A stretch of DNA of 64,000 bases from Methylobacterium terrae (GCF_003173755.1 NZ_CP029553.1:5274001-5338000); one strand, 5' to 3'. Shown: positions 34,285-44,549, numbered from the stretch's first letter. A program made the numbers and translations. The notes: a model not told the origin generated them from the letters alone.

Positions 34285-35079
34285 TCAATGCTCGGTCGCC
34301 GCCAGCACCGCCTCGGCGCGGATCTCCTCGGTGAGCTGCGCCTTCAGCCGGGAGAATTCCGGGCTCGTCTTCACCGTGTAGTGGCGCGGATGGCCGAGAT
34401 CGACCGCGACGTCGGCCTTGATGCGCCCGGGCCGGGCCGTCATCACGATCACCCGCGAGGCCATGAAGATCGCCTCCTCGATGTCGTGGGTGACGAAGAT
34501 CACGGTCTTGCGCTCGCGCTCCCAGATGCCGAGCAGCAATTCCTGCATCAGCCCGCGGGTCTGGTTGTCGAGCGCGCCGAACGGCTCGTCGAGGAGCAGG
34601 ATGGCGGGATCGTTGGCGAGCGCCCGGGCGATGGCGGTGCGCTGCTGCATGCCGCCCGAGAGCTGCTTGGGATAATGCCCCTCGAAGCCGCGCAGGCCGA
34701 CCTTGTCGATGAAGGCCGCGACGATCTCGCGGCGTCGGCTGAGCGGCACGCCGCGCTCGCGCAGGCCGAAGCCGATATTCTCGGCGACCGTCAGCCATGG
34801 GAACAGGGTGTAGGACTGGAACACCATGCCCCGGTCCGGGCCGGGCCCGCGCACCTCGCGGCCCTCGACGAGGACCCGGCCCGCGCTCGGCCGGTCGAGC
34901 CCGGCGACGATGCGCAGCAGCGTCGACTTCCCGCAGCCGGAGGGGCCGAGGATGGTGATGAAGTCGTTCTTGGCGACGGTCAGGTCCGTGGGGCTGAGGG
35001 CCTGCACGGGCCTGGCGCCCCGGGTCCCCGGGAAGACCCGCGCCACGCCCTCGACCGCGACCTCGATGGTGTCCCGCAT
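34285..35079 (-). CDS. ABC transporter ATPase, SsuB/TauB type
   Basis: A 264-residue ATPase of the nitrate/sulfonate/taurine importer family. Walker A is GPSGCGKST, the Q-loop is in MVFQSYTLFPWL, the signature is LSGGMQQRTAIARAL, Walker B is ILLLDEPFGALD and the H-loop is in VIFVTHDIEEAI. The start ATG 35079 overlaps the permease stop by one base (TGATG), showing coupling. It energises the permease at 35079..35855. Confidence 0.94.
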   Translation of the reverse strand: MRDTIEVAVEGVARVFPGTRGARPVQALSPTDLTVAKNDFITILGPSGCGKSTLLRIVAGLDRPSAGRVLVEGREVRGPGPDRGMVFQSYTLFPWLTVAENIGFGLRERGVPLSRRREIVAAFIDKVGLRGFEGHYPKQLSGGMQQRTAIARALANDPAILLLDEPFGALDNQTRGLMQELLLGIWERERKTVIFVTHDIEEAIFMASRVIVMTARPGRIKADVAVDLGHPRHYTVKTSPEFSRLKAQLTEEIRAEAVLAATEH

Positions 35080-35855
35080 CAGGCGAGCTTCCAGGGAAAC
35101 AGGAGCCGGTTGGCCGCCTTGAACAGGAAGTCCGAGACGAGGCCGATCAGCCCGATGACGATGATGCCGAAGATGATCTGGCCGGTGGCGAGGAGCGCCT
35201 GGCTCTCGATGATCATGTGGCCGATGCCCGACGAGGAGCCGATCAGCTCGGCGACGATGACGTAGGTCCAGGCCCAGCCGAGCACGAGGCGCAGGATCTC
35301 GGCGATCTCGGGCGCGGTCGCCGGCAGCAGCACCCGGCGGATGATGCCGGCGTCGCTCGCTCCCAGCGTGTAGGCCGCCTCGACGAGGTCGCGCCGGACG
35401 TTGCCGACCGCGACCGCGATCATCAGGATGAGCTGGAACACCGAGCCGATGAAGATGACGAGGAGCTTCTGCGTCTCGCCGATGCCGGCCCAGAGGATCA
35501 GCAGCGGCACGAAGGCCGAGGCCGGCAGGTAGCGGGCGAAGGACACGAACGGCTCGAAGAACGCCTCGACCGGCTTGTAGGCGCCCATCATCACGCCGAG
35601 CGGCACCGCGATCACGGTTGCGAGCAGGAAGCCGCCGAGCACCCGCCACACCGTGATGCCGATATCCGACAGGAAGTCGAACCGGGTCAGCAGCAGCCAG
35701 CCGTCCTGCACCATGGTGACGGGGTCGGCCAGGAAGGTCTTCGGCACCAGCCCGCCGAGGGTCGCGGCGGCCCAGGCCGCCACGAACAGCACGAAGAAGC
35801 CGAGGCCGAGAACGACCTTCGCCGGGCCGCCGACCGGTTGCAGCGGGCGCACCAT
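35079..35855 (-). CDS. ABC transporter permease, SsuC/TauC type
   Basis: A 258-residue BPD_transp_1 permease with about six hydrophobic helices. The coupling loop is EAAYTLGASDAGIIRRVLLPATAPEI, the classical EAA---G motif. The N-terminus MVRPLQPVGG is followed by the first helix at about 14-36. ATG 35855 lies 2 bp after the stop of the binding-protein gene. Substrate specificity is set by the binding protein and is unknown. Confidence 0.94.
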   Translation of the reverse strand: MVRPLQPVGGPAKVVLGLGFFVLFVAAWAAATLGGLVPKTFLADPVTMVQDGWLLLTRFDFLSDIGITVWRVLGGFLLATVIAVPLGVMMGAYKPVEAFFEPFVSFARYLPASAFVPLLILWAGIGETQKLLVIFIGSVFQLILMIAVAVGNVRRDLVEAAYTLGASDAGIIRRVLLPATAPEIAEILRLVLGWAWTYVIVAELIGSSSGIGHMIIESQALLATGQIIFGIIVIGLIGLVSDFLFKAANRLLFPWKLA

Positions 35856-35857
35856 GC

Positions 35858-36799
35858 TCACTGCACGAAGCGGGGATCGGCGAGGGCGGCGATATCGGGC
35901 TTCTGCCGGATCACGCCGATCTCGAGCAGCAGGTCGGCCGCCTGCTCGGAGAACTTCTGGTGCTCGCCGGCGAAGAACGCCTTGTTGGCGGCGCGGTCCT
36001 GCCAGCGCAGGAATTGCGCGGACTTGCCGAAGGCCTCGCCCGTCTGCTTCACGTCGGCGCCCATGATCTCGTAGGATTTCTGCGGATCCTTGGCGATCAT
36101 GTCGAGCGCCTCGAAGTAGCTGTCGGCGAGCGCCTTCGCGGCCTTCGGGTTCTGGTCGAGGAATTCGGGGGTGCAGCCGAAGGTGTCCATCACCATCGGG
36201 TAGTCGAGGGTGGTGGCGATGATCTTGCCCGATTGCGGCGCGGCGCGCACCGACGACAGGTAGGGCTCGTAGGTCATCGCGGCGTCGTTCTGGCCGGCGA
36301 TGAACGCTTGCGCGGCCGGCCCCGGCTCGAGGTTGACGACCTTCACGTCCTTGAGCGACAGGCCGTTGGCCTTGAGGATCCAGGCCAGCCCGAAATACGG
36401 CGCGGTGCCGGGCACGGACGCCGCGACCGTCTTGCCCTTCAGGTCCTTGATCGACGCGACGTCGTTGCGCACGGCCAGGCCGTCGGCGCCGTAGGACTTG
36501 TCGAGCTGGAAGATCTGCTTCGTCGGCACGCCGTTGGCGTTCCACGCCACCCAGGTCTCGACCGTGGTGGCGGCGCATTGCACGTCGCCGGAGCGGATGG
36601 CGAGGTGGCGGCTCGCCTGCGGGATCTTCTTCAGCGAGACGTCGAGGCCGTTCTTCTTGAAGATGCCGGCCTCCTTGGCCAGCGTCAGGGGGGCGAAGCC
36701 GGTCCAGCCCGAGAGGCCGACCGTGACCTTCGTCTCCTGCGCCTGGACCGGAAGCGCCAGCGCCAGCGCTCCCACCACCCCTGCGGCCAACGCCTTCAT
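35858..36799 (-). CDS. ABC transporter substrate-binding protein, SsuA/TauA type
   Basis: A 313-residue exported binding protein. The signal peptide (MKALAAGVVGALALALPVQAQE) is followed by VTVGLSGWTGFAPLTLAKEAGIFKKNGLDV, typical of NMT1/SsuA-like proteins. The segment QCAATTVETWVAWNANG and YGADGLAVRNDVASIKDLKGKTV belong to the ligand cleft. Relatives bind aliphatic sulfonates, taurine, nitrate or pyrimidines, and nothing here decides between them. It is the first gene of a three-gene operon (SBP, permease, ATPase), divergent from the SDR gene. A direct repeat (GGCGCACCTGCC, twice near 36873 and 36889) lies in its upstream region. Confidence 0.92.
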   Translation of the reverse strand: MKALAAGVVGALALALPVQAQETKVTVGLSGWTGFAPLTLAKEAGIFKKNGLDVSLKKIPQASRHLAIRSGDVQCAATTVETWVAWNANGVPTKQIFQLDKSYGADGLAVRNDVASIKDLKGKTVAASVPGTAPYFGLAWILKANGLSLKDVKVVNLEPGPAAQAFIAGQNDAAMTYEPYLSSVRAAPQSGKIIATTLDYPMVMDTFGCTPEFLDQNPKAAKALADSYFEALDMIAKDPQKSYEIMGADVKQTGEAFGKSAQFLRWQDRAANKAFFAGEHQKFSEQAADLLLEIGVIRQKPDIAALADPRFVQ

Positions 36800-37057
36800 C
36801 GTCCCCTCCCTGCCGGGTCCCGTCCGCCAGGCCGTTCCGGCCGGGCGCTCCTCGCGAGACTCGCCTGGTCAGGCGCACCTGCCGAGGCGCACCTGCCAAG
36901 CCTTTCCTGTCGTACCGGCACGCGAGCTTTGTGTATAGACATAATAGCGGGCAGCCTGCCCGCGGATCCGGCACCGCACCATCTCTCGTGAGGCTCTGCA
37001 CCCGAAACGCCCCGGGCGCGTTGTCGGGGCTGACGCAATGTCATCGGGAGCAGTCGC

Positions 37058-38068
37058 ATGAGCGGGAATTCGCGCCCCACCGTGGTGGTGACCGGCGGCA
37101 GCGCCGGGGTCGGGCGCGCGGTCGCGGTCGCCTTCGGGCGCCGGGGCTGGAACGTCGGCATCGTGGCGCGGGGCCGGGCCGGGATCGCGGCGGCGGTCGA
37201 GGAGGTCCGGTCGGTCGGCGGAACGGCGCTCGGCTACCGCGCCGACGTCGCCGATCCGAAGGCGGTCGACCGGGCGGCGGACGCCTTCGTCGAGGAGTTC
37301 GGCGGCATCGACGTCTGGGTCAACAACGCGATGGTGACGGTCTACGCCGAGGTCGAGCAGATGTCGGCCGAGGAGTTCCAGCGCGTCACCGACGTCACCT
37401 ATCTCGGCCAGGTCCACGGCACGCTCGCGGCGCTCCGCCACATGAAGGCGTCGGACCGCGGCACCATCGTGCATGTCGGCTCGGCGCTCGCCTACCGGTC
37501 GATCCCGCTGCAATCGGCCTATTGCGCCGCCAAGGCGGCGGTGCGCGGCTTCGTCGACAGCCTGCGCACCGAGCTGCTGCACCACCGGAGCCACATCCGC
37601 CTGACCATGGTGCAGCTGCCGGCGGTGAACACGCCGCAATTCGACTGGGCTCGCTCGCGCCTGCCGCGCAAGCTCGAGCCGGTGCCGCCGATCTTCCAGC
37701 CCGAGGCGATCGCCGAGGAGATCGTGCGCGCCGCCCACGACGCGCCGCGCGAGCTCTGGATCGGCACCCCGTCCTGGCTGGCGATCTTCGGCGCGCAGGC
37801 GGCCCCCGCCTTCACCGACCACTACCTCGCCCGCCACGGCTACCGGGGCGAGATGACGTCGCAGGCGGCGCAGAAGGGCCGACCCGACAACCTGTTCGAT
37901 CCGGTCGACGCGAAGCGCGATCACGGCGCCCACGGCCGCTTCGACGCGCGGGCCAAGGGCAGCGTCGTCGCGGCCGATCCGATGTGGCTGCATATCGGGA
38001 TCATCGCGGCGGCGGGCCTGATCGGCGGTGCGGCGCTCGCGGCGGCGCGGCGCGACGGGCCGCGCTGA
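37058..38068 (+). CDS. SDR-family oxidoreductase with C-terminal membrane helix
   Basis: A 336-residue short-chain dehydrogenase of the SDR_c type. It has the cofactor motif TGGSAGVGRAVA, the NN-A-M variant VNNAMVTVY for the usual NNAG, catalytic S in VHVGSALAYRSIP and the active-site YCAAK. The domain is followed by an extension (about 245-336) with HYLARHGYRGEMTSQ and a terminal hydrophobic helix (about 308-330), so it is probably anchored to the inner membrane. This longer form is common in Methylobacterium and Rhizobiales; the substrate is unknown. It is divergent from the ABC transporter operon. Confidence 0.9.
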   Translation: MSGNSRPTVVVTGGSAGVGRAVAVAFGRRGWNVGIVARGRAGIAAAVEEVRSVGGTALGYRADVADPKAVDRAADAFVEEFGGIDVWVNNAMVTVYAEVEQMSAEEFQRVTDVTYLGQVHGTLAALRHMKASDRGTIVHVGSALAYRSIPLQSAYCAAKAAVRGFVDSLRTELLHHRSHIRLTMVQLPAVNTPQFDWARSRLPRKLEPVPPIFQPEAIAEEIVRAAHDAPRELWIGTPSWLAIFGAQAAPAFTDHYLARHGYRGEMTSQAAQKGRPDNLFDPVDAKRDHGAHGRFDARAKGSVVAADPMWLHIGIIAAAGLIGGAALAAARRDGPR

Positions 38069-38129
38069 CGCCGGCTCGACAGGCGCCCGCCCGTCGTGCA
38101 GCCTGACCACCGTCGGAGGAGGGGACGGG

Positions 38130-38447
38130 ATGCAGACGGGCGGCCTGGATTTCGCCGGGGAGTTCCATCGCCTGGCCGGGCGGGGTGAGCGCGAGAGCAC
38201 GACCGTGCTCGGCGGCGTCGCGGTCCGGCTGGTGCGGGTGGCCGGCGGCGGCGAGGGGCGGTGGGACAGCCACAACCGGACGACGGAGACGGTCGTGGTC
38301 TGGAGCGGCGACTTCCGCGTCGAGTTCCGCGACCACACCGTCGATCTCGGCCCCGGCCAGTGCTGCGTGGTGGCGGTGGGGGCCGAGCACCGGGGGACCT
38401 CCCGGGGCGGCGCCGAGGTCGTGCTGTTCACCGCCGCGGGCGGCTGA
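38130..38447 (+). CDS. Small cupin-domain protein
   Basis: A 105-residue single-domain cupin with motif 1-like GEGRWDSHNRTTETVVVWSGDFRV and motif 2-like DLGPGQCCVVAVGAEHRG. Metal ligands can be proposed as the His in DSHN, the Glu in TTETV and the His in AEHRG. ATG 38130 has an excellent ribosome-binding site (GGAGGAGGGG). It follows the SDR gene by 61 bp on the same strand and is probably co-transcribed. Proteins of this type are often annotated as mannose-6-phosphate-isomerase-like cupins; the role is unknown. Confidence 0.82.
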   Translation: MQTGGLDFAGEFHRLAGRGERESTTVLGGVAVRLVRVAGGGEGRWDSHNRTTETVVVWSGDFRVEFRDHTVDLGPGQCCVVAVGAEHRGTSRGGAEVVLFTAAGG

Positions 38448-38590
38448 GGATCGCCGCGCGGTCGGCGTGTCCGGGCGGGCCGGTCCGCGACCTGCGGCCC
38501 GGTGGCTGTGCGGCCGGGCGGCGCGTCGGCTTCCCGCATGACGGGTAAGACCTTGACTGTCAGCGCCTGACCCGCACCCATGCCGGTCCG

Positions 38591-41500
38591 ATGCCCGTCG
38601 ACCGAAGCCGTCCCCGCCGCATGCCCGAGAGCCCCGCCCCCGCCGTCCCGCCCTTCCTCGCCGGCGGCGGGCAGGTGGGCGCGATGATGCGCGCCCACGA
38701 CTGGTCGGGCTCCGTCCTCGGCCGGCCGGAGGCCTGGCCGGCCTGCCTGCGCGCCACCGTGAGCCTGGTGCTGGGCTCGCGCTTCCCGATGTTCGTGGCG
38801 TTCGGGCCCGAGCTCGGCTTCCTCTACAACGACGCCTACGCGGAGATCCTCGGCGACAAGCATCCGGCGGCCCTGGGCCGGCGCTTCCGCGACATCTGGT
38901 CGGAGATCTGGCCGAACATCGCGCCGCTCGTCGACCGGGCGCTGTCCGGCGAGCCGACCTGGTCGGAGGACATGCCGCTCCTGATGAACCGGCGCGGCTA
39001 CGACGAGCGGACCTGGTTCACCTTCTCCTACTCGCCGCTGCGGGACGAGGAGGACCGGACCGTCGGCATGTTCTGCGCCTGCACCGAGACGACCGGGCGG
39101 GTGCAGGCCGAGACCGGCCTGCGCGAGGCGGAGGCGCGCCTGCGCGCCCTGACCGACCACCTGCCGGGCGGCTACGTGTTCCAGATCGCCACGCCCCGCG
39201 AGGGCGGCAGGACGCCCGTCGGCGGCGCGGAGCGGCGCTTCCTCACCGTCTCGCAGGGCTTCGAGCGGATGACCGGCGTGCCGGCCGAGGCCGTGCTCGC
39301 CGACCCGGCCGCGGCCTACGACCTGATCCTGCCCGAGCACCGCGGGCGGATCGCCGAGGCCGAGGCGACGGCGATCCGCGACCTCTCGCCGTTCGACGTC
39401 GAGGCGCCGATGCGCCGGCCCGACGGCGCCCTCGTCCACACCCGCATCATCTCGGCGCCGCGCCTTGCCGACGGCCAGGTGATCTGGGACGGGCTGCACC
39501 TCGACGACACCGCGCGCCGGCAGGCCGAGGACCGCTTGCGCGAGAGCGAGGCGCGGCTGCGGCTGGCCACCGAGGCGGCGGAAGTCGGCCTGTGGGACGT
39601 CGACGTCGTCGCCGACACCCTGTTCTGGCCGGCCCGCGTGAAGGCGATGTTCGGGATCTCGCCCGACGTGCCGGTCTCGATGGCCGACTACTATGCCGGG
39701 CTCCATCCCGACGACCGCGAGGCCACCAGCGCCGCCTTCGCGGCCGCCCTCGATCCCGTGCGGCGCGCCCTCTACGACGTCGAGTACCGCACGGTCGGCA
39801 AGGAGGACGGGGTCGTCCGCTGGGTCGCCGCCAAGGGCCGCGGCCTGTTCCGGGGCGAGGCCTGCGTGCGGGTCGTCGGCACCGCGATCGACATCACGGC
39901 GCGCCGGCAGGCCGAGGCGGCCCTGCGCGACAGCGAAGCGCGGTTCCGCGTGCTCTCGCAGGTGCTGCCCAACTTCGTCTGGGCCACCGACGCGATCGGC
40001 CGCGCCACCTGGTTCAACGAGCGGATCTACGCCTATGCGGGCGTCGCGCCGGGGGCGCTCGACGCCGCGGGCTGGCAGGGCATCGTCCACCCGGAGGACC
40101 GGGAGCGGGCGGCGGCGCAGTGGCGCGGCGCGGTCGCGGGCGGCGTCTCCTACCAGTGCGAGTACCGCCTGCGGCGCGCCGACGGGGCCTATCGATGGTT
40201 CCTGGCCCGGGCGCAGCTGGTCCTGTCCGACGACGGCGCGGTGGCGCGCTGGGTCGGCACCAGCACCGACATCGACGACCAGAAGCGGGTGATGGCCGAG
40301 CTGGTGCGGTTCAACGAGACCCTGGAGCAGCGCGTCGCCGAGCGCACCGCCGAGCGCGACCGGGTCTGGCGCAACTCCCGCGACCTGCTCGCCGTGGTCG
40401 GTGCCGACGGCGTGTTCCGCTCGGTCAACCCGGCCTGGGAGACGATCCTCGGCCACGGCCCCGCCGAGATGGAGGGGCGCAGCTTCCTCGACTTCATCTG
40501 GCCGGAGGACGCGGCGGCGACGCAGGCGGCGCTCGACGGCGCCGCCTCGGCCCGCGACCTGACGAATTTCGAGAACCGCTACCGCCACCGCGACGGCACC
40601 CCGCGCTGGATCTCCTGGCACTCCTCGGCCGAGGGCGGCCTGATCTTCGGCTACGGCCGCGACGTCACCGCCGAGAAGGCGCAGGCGGCCGCCCTCGCCC
40701 AGGCCGAGGAGGCGCTGCGCCAGTCGCAGAAGCTCGAGGCGGTGGGCCAGCTCACCGGCGGCGTCGCCCACGACTTCAACAACCTGCTCACCATCATCCG
40801 CTCCTCGGTCGATTTCCTGCGCCGGCCGGACCTGCCGGAGGCGCGGCGAAACCGCTACCTCACGGCGGTCTCCGAGACGGTGGACCGCGCCGCCAAGCTG
40901 ACCTCGCAGCTCCTCGCCTTCGCGCGCCGCCAGGCCCTGAAGCCCGAGACGCTCGATGTCGGCGCCAGCCTGCGGGTCGTCGCCGACCTCCTCGACACGG
41001 TGACGGGCGCCCGGATCACGGTGGCGACGGATGTGCCGGAGCACCCCTGCTTCGTGCGGGTGGATGCCAGCCAGTTCGAGACCGCCCTGGTCAACATGGC
41101 GGTGAACGCCCGCGACGCCATGGACGGCGCCGGCACGCTCACCCTGCGCCTGGCCTGCGGGATGACCCTGCCGCCGATCCGGGGCCATGCCGGGGCGGAG
41201 GGGCCCTTCGCGGCGATCTCGCTGCACGATACCGGCTCCGGGATCGCCCCCGACCTGCTGTCACGGGTGTTCGAGCCGTTCTTCACCACCAAGGAGGTCG
41301 GGCGGGGCACGGGCCTCGGGCTGTCCCAGGTCTTCGGCTTCGCCAAGCAGTCGGGCGGCAACGTCGCGGTCGAGAGCAGCCCCGGCCGGGGCACGACCTT
41401 CACGCTCTACCTGCCCGAGGTCGAGGCCGAGTTCGCCGCCGCACCGGAGGCGGAGGCCGCCCCGGTCGATCCCGGCGGCGTCGGCCAGCGGGTGCTCGTC

Positions 41501-41854
41501 GTCGAGGACAACCTCGAGGTCGGGCGGTTCGCCACCCAGATCCTGGAGGATCTCGGCTACGCCGCGACCTGGGCGGTCAACGCCGAGGACGCGCTCGACA
41601 AGCTCGGGCCCGACGGCGCCGGCTTCGACGTGGTGTTCTCCGACGTGGTCATGCCGGGCATGGGCGGGATCGCGCTCGCCCGGCTCCTGGCCCGGCGCCT
41701 GCCGCACCTGCCGGTGGTGCTCGCCTCCGGCTACAGCCACGTGCTGGCGCAGGAGAACGCCAACGGCTTCGAGCTCCTGCACAAGCCCTACTCGGCCGAG
41801 CAGGTCTCGCGCATCCTGCGCAAGGTCACGCGGCGCAGGCCGGCGCCGGCCTGA
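38591..41854 (+). CDS. Multi-PAS hybrid histidine kinase with C-terminal receiver
   Basis: A 1087-residue soluble hybrid kinase. An N-terminal PAS-like module (about 30-170, with [19 protein letters not shown]) and four more PAS/PAC domains (about 180-310, 320-440, 450-570, 590-690) precede a HisKA domain with H727 in GGVAHDFNN. An HATPase domain ([18 protein letters not shown]) and a receiver with D1018 in [11 protein letters not shown] complete it. ATG 38591 or 38621 may be the start. From the last PAS domain onward it is very similar to the LOV hybrid kinase at 3776..6184, including [14 protein letters not shown] and [20 protein letters not shown]. No LOV cysteine signature is seen, so light sensing is not expected. 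No partner regulator is adjacent. Confidence 0.93.
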   Translation: MPVDRSRPRRMPESPAPAVPPFLAGGGQVGAMMRAHDWSGSVLGRPEAWPACLRATVSLVLGSRFPMFVAFGPELGFLYNDAYAEILGDKHPAALGRRFRDIWSEIWPNIAPLVDRALSGEPTWSEDMPLLMNRRGYDERTWFTFSYSPLRDEEDRTVGMFCACTETTGRVQAETGLREAEARLRALTDHLPGGYVFQIATPREGGRTPVGGAERRFLTVSQGFERMTGVPAEAVLADPAAAYDLILPEHRGRIAEAEATAIRDLSPFDVEAPMRRPDGALVHTRIISAPRLADGQVIWDGLHLDDTARRQAEDRLRESEARLRLATEAAEVGLWDVDVVADTLFWPARVKAMFGISPDVPVSMADYYAGLHPDDREATSAAFAAALDPVRRALYDVEYRTVGKEDGVVRWVAAKGRGLFRGEACVRVVGTAIDITARRQAEAALRDSEARFRVLSQVLPNFVWATDAIGRATWFNERIYAYAGVAPGALDAAGWQGIVHPEDRERAAAQWRGAVAGGVSYQCEYRLRRADGAYRWFLARAQLVLSDDGAVARWVGTSTDIDDQKRVMAELVRFNETLEQRVAERTAERDRVWRNSRDLLAVVGADGVFRSVNPAWETILGHGPAEMEGRSFLDFIWPEDAAATQAALDGAASARDLTNFENRYRHRDGTPRWISWHSSAEGGLIFGYGRDVTAEKAQAAALAQAEEALRQSQKLEAVGQLTGGVAHDFNNLLTIIRSSVDFLRRPDLPEARRNRYLTAVSETVDRAAKLTSQLLAFARRQALKPETLDVGASLRVVADLLDTVTGARITVATDVPEHPCFVRVDASQFETALVNMAVNARDAMDGAGTLTLRLACGMTLPPIRGHAGAEGPFAAISLHDTGSGIAPDLLSRVFEPFFTTKEVGRGTGLGLSQVFGFAKQSGGNVAVESSPGRGTTFTLYLPEVEAEFAAAPEAEAAPVDPGGVGQRVLVVEDNLEVGRFATQILEDLGYAATWAVNAEDALDKLGPDGAGFDVVFSDVVMPGMGGIALARLLARRLPHLPVVLASGYSHVLAQENANGFELLHKPYSAEQVSRILRKVTRRRPAPA

Positions 41855-42026
41855 GACGCCCGTACCGCGAGGTCGCGCGGGGTCGCCGACGGCTCCGGAC
41901 GAATTCTCGGCAATCGTTCTCGCGGGACGACCGCGTCGGAAACCGGCATCGGCTGGCCGGGGACGGTCGTCGCCGTGGCGGGCGATCCGGCCCGGAACCT
42001 GCGTTCCCCTCACCGAGCACCGACCG

Positions 42027-43502
42027 CTAATAGTTGATCGTCGCCCGCAATCCCATGACGGTCGCGTTCTTCAGCCGGCGTCCCGTGTCGTCGGCAAGCC
42101 CGCCCCCGGGACGCATCACATATTGCAGGTCCGGCTGCAGGGTGAATCCCGGCAGCACCTCGGCCTGGTAGGTCGCCTCGAGCACCACCTCGCTGCTGCG
42201 GATCGGGCCGGTGCCCTGGCCGAACCGGATGGTGTCGCGATCGAAGGCCCGGGCCGCCGGGGAGATGCGCGAGTAGATCACGCCCAGCGCCGCGGTGTCG
42301 TTGGGCCGGCCGGGCAGCAGGCCTTTGTAGGCGATGCCGCCGTCGAGGTAGAAGTCGATCAGGTTGCGGTCGCCCGGCACCTTCGACAGCCGCAGGAAGG
42401 CGCTGGCGCCCTCGTCCTCGGTGCCGGGCTCGCGATAGAGCGTCTGGTCGACGATGCCGTAGACGCCGCGGTCGCCGCGGAAGCGCCGGGCGATGCCGCT
42501 CGCCTCCGGATCGGCGAGGAGGCGGCCCGAGACGCCGTCGAGGCGCGGGCTGTCGAAGCCGCCGAGATGGTTCCAGCCGCCGAGCGTCGCGGTGCCGTGC
42601 AGGTTCTCAGCCCCCAGGTTCAGCGTGTAGGCATACGCGACCTCGCCGATCAGCAGGGGCGGGTCGGCGATCCGGAAGCTGGTGCCGGTGCGGTTGATGC
42701 GCTGGGAATCGGTGTCGTCGCCCCGCCGCATTCCCGCCGGATCGCCGTTGAAGATCGCGGCCTGGAACGACAGGCGCTCGTCGGGGACGTACTTCACCCG
42801 GACCGCCGGCGTGGCCAGCGGATAGATCGGGCCGCCGCTCGGCAGCACCACGGCGCCGATATTCGGCCATCCGAAGCCGGCATTGAAGAACACCACCGCG
42901 GATTGCGCGATGGCGAACTCGGTGTCGGCCGAGACCTGGCCCAGCTTGATCGAGAGCGTGTCGTCGAACAGGCGCTGCTCCAGCCACAGCTCGAACAGCC
43001 GCGTCGCGGGCAGGGCCTCGATGCCGCTCACCGTCGTCAGGTTGTTGACGTAGGAGCGGGACATGCCGTGGCCGTGGATCTGGAAGAAGTCGGTGTGGAA
43101 CCTCGCCCCGGTCCAGCCGGCGAGCTTGTCGAGGTCGACGTCGAGGGAGGTGTCGAGGCGCCCGCCGTAAGTGGCGCCGCGCCTCAGGCCCCCGCGCAGG
43201 TTGCCGAGCGCCTCGCCGATATACGTGATGGTGGTGGTGATGCCGCGCTCGGCGAGATAGGCGCGCAGGCCGAACGGGTCGCCGTAGGAGCCGAGCGACG
43301 ACTGGATCGAGCCGCCGATCGTCACCGAAACCTGATCGGAGGTCCGCGCCTGGGCGATGGCGGTCTGGGGATCGCCGCCGGCGCCGGTCAGGGGAAAGCG
43401 GGCGAGGATCGGCAGGGTCGGGGCAGGGGTCTGCTGCGCGGCGGCCCCGCCGGCGGCGAGGACGAGGACGGAGATCGCCGCCGCGCGCGAGACCCCGCCC
43501 AT
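42027..43502 (-). CDS. OprB-type carbohydrate porin
   Basis: A 491-residue outer-membrane porin. The signal peptide (about 1-23, MGGVSRAAAISVLVLAAGGAAA) is followed by the OprB pattern: GLRAYLAERGITTTITYIGEALGNLRGG, a first beta strand YGGRLDTSLDVDLDKLAGW, and FFNAGFGWP. It ends in TYQAEVLPGFTLQPDLQYV and a C-terminal ATINY, an aromatic last residue as required for barrel assembly. OprB proteins pass glucose and other sugars. It is 7 bp downstream of the PPK2 gene on the same strand, so the pair is probably one transcript. Confidence 0.9.
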   Translation of the reverse strand: MGGVSRAAAISVLVLAAGGAAAQQTPAPTLPILARFPLTGAGGDPQTAIAQARTSDQVSVTIGGSIQSSLGSYGDPFGLRAYLAERGITTTITYIGEALGNLRGGLRRGATYGGRLDTSLDVDLDKLAGWTGARFHTDFFQIHGHGMSRSYVNNLTTVSGIEALPATRLFELWLEQRLFDDTLSIKLGQVSADTEFAIAQSAVVFFNAGFGWPNIGAVVLPSGGPIYPLATPAVRVKYVPDERLSFQAAIFNGDPAGMRRGDDTDSQRINRTGTSFRIADPPLLIGEVAYAYTLNLGAENLHGTATLGGWNHLGGFDSPRLDGVSGRLLADPEASGIARRFRGDRGVYGIVDQTLYREPGTEDEGASAFLRLSKVPGDRNLIDFYLDGGIAYKGLLPGRPNDTAALGVIYSRISPAARAFDRDTIRFGQGTGPIRSSEVVLEATYQAEVLPGFTLQPDLQYVMRPGGGLADDTGRRLKNATVMGLRATINY

Positions 43503-43509
43503 GCGCCGC

Positions 43510-44430
43510 TCAGTACCGCGCCGGCACGTACATCTCGGCCGGGATCGGGCCGCGGACGTAGTCGGGGTTGCGCACCCGCTCGGGCAGGTGGACGGGCGGA
43601 CGCTCGACGGTGCCGTAGGGCACCTGCGTGAGCAGGTGGCTGATGCAGTTGAGGCGGGCGCGCGGCTTGTCGACGGCGTCGACCACCCACCACGGCGCCT
43701 CCGGGATGTGGGTGCGGGCCAGCATGTCCTCCTTGGCCCGGGTGTAGCTCTCCCAGCGCCGGCGCGACTCGACGTCCATCGGGCTGAGCTTCCACTGCTT
43801 GAGGGGGTCGCGGATGCGCATCTCGAAGCGGTGGGCCTGCTCGGCGTCGGTGATCGAGAACCAGTACTTCACCAGGACGATCCCCGAGCGCACCAGCATG
43901 CGCTCGAATTCGGGCACCGAGCGGAAGAACTCCTCCACCTCCGCCTCCGAGCAGAAGCCCATGACGCGCTCGACGCCGGCCCGGTTGTACCAGGAGCGGT
44001 CGAACAGCACCATCTCGCCCCCGGTCGGCAGGTGGCTGACGTAGCGCTGGAAGTACCACTGGCCGCGCTCGCGCTCGCTCGGGGCGGGGAGGGCGGCGAC
44101 GCGGCAGACCCGGGGGTTGAGGCGCTGGGTGATGCGCTTGATCACGCCGCCCTTGCCGGCGGAATCGCGCCCCTCGAACAGCACCACGACCTTGAGCCCC
44201 TGGGTGTGGACCCAGTCCTGGAGCCGGACCAGCTCGTGCTGCAGGCGCAGCAGCTCGCGGAAGTAGAGCCGGCGGTCGAGCGCCGGGCCGGCGCCCTCGG
44301 GCGGCGGGACGAGGCCGGCGAGGCGCTCCTCCTCGATCTCGAGCTCCAGCTCCTCGTCGTAGGCCTCGGCGATCTCGCGCCGCAGCGCCTCGATCACCGC
44401 CGATTGCCGCGATGCCTCGAACTCGCTCAT
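43510..44430 (-). CDS. ppk2: Polyphosphate kinase 2
   Basis: A 306-residue PPK2-family enzyme that transfers phosphate between polyphosphate and nucleoside di- or monophosphates. Walker A is VLFEGRDSAGKGG (about 85-97), Walker B with the lid start is MVLFDRSWYNRAGVERVMGF, and family residues RFEMRIRDPLKQWKLSPMD follow. The long acidic N-terminal helix EAYDEELELEIEEERLAGL matches class I PPK2. The start ATG 44430 was chosen as the first methionine of this helix. It is followed by the OprB porin gene. Its leader contains a 16-bp tandem repeat (44486..44549). Confidence 0.94.
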   Translation of the reverse strand: MSEFEASRQSAVIEALRREIAEAYDEELELEIEEERLAGLVPPPEGAGPALDRRLYFRELLRLQHELVRLQDWVHTQGLKVVVLFEGRDSAGKGGVIKRITQRLNPRVCRVAALPAPSERERGQWYFQRYVSHLPTGGEMVLFDRSWYNRAGVERVMGFCSEAEVEEFFRSVPEFERMLVRSGIVLVKYWFSITDAEQAHRFEMRIRDPLKQWKLSPMDVESRRRWESYTRAKEDMLARTHIPEAPWWVVDAVDKPRARLNCISHLLTQVPYGTVERPPVHLPERVRNPDYVRGPIPAEMYVPARY

Positions 44431-44485
44431 GGTCGCCCCCGTCCTTCTCCCGTCACCGGTGCCGCCTTGAAGCAGCGGCCCATGA

Positions 44486-44549
44486 CACCCGTGAGAAGAC
44501 GCACCCGTGAGAAGACGCACCCGTGAGAGGACACGCGCGTGAGACGACC
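44486..44549. repeat. 16-bp tandem repeat upstream of ppk2
   Basis: Three copies of CACCCGTGAGAAGACG (44486-44501 and 44502-44517 identical, 44518-44533 with changes) and a fourth diverged copy lie 56 bp before the ppk2 start, in its leader or promoter region. Their length may vary between strains by slippage. Confidence 0.75.

Noticed and set aside
36869..41227. A 1452-codon open frame on the minus strand antisense to the SDR, cupin and kinase genes
   Set aside because: Its translation is repetitive in Arg, Gly, Asp and Val and has no domains; in very GC-rich DNA antisense frames of real genes often stay open. The plus-strand genes have clear families.
38591..41854. LOV photosensor in the core hybrid kinase
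   Set aside because: None of its PAS domains contains the GRNCRFLQ-type cysteine motif seen at 3776..6184.
44486..44549. Tandem repeat considered as a CRISPR array
   Set aside because: Units are directly adjacent with no spacers and only 16 bp long; no cas genes are present anywhere in the window.
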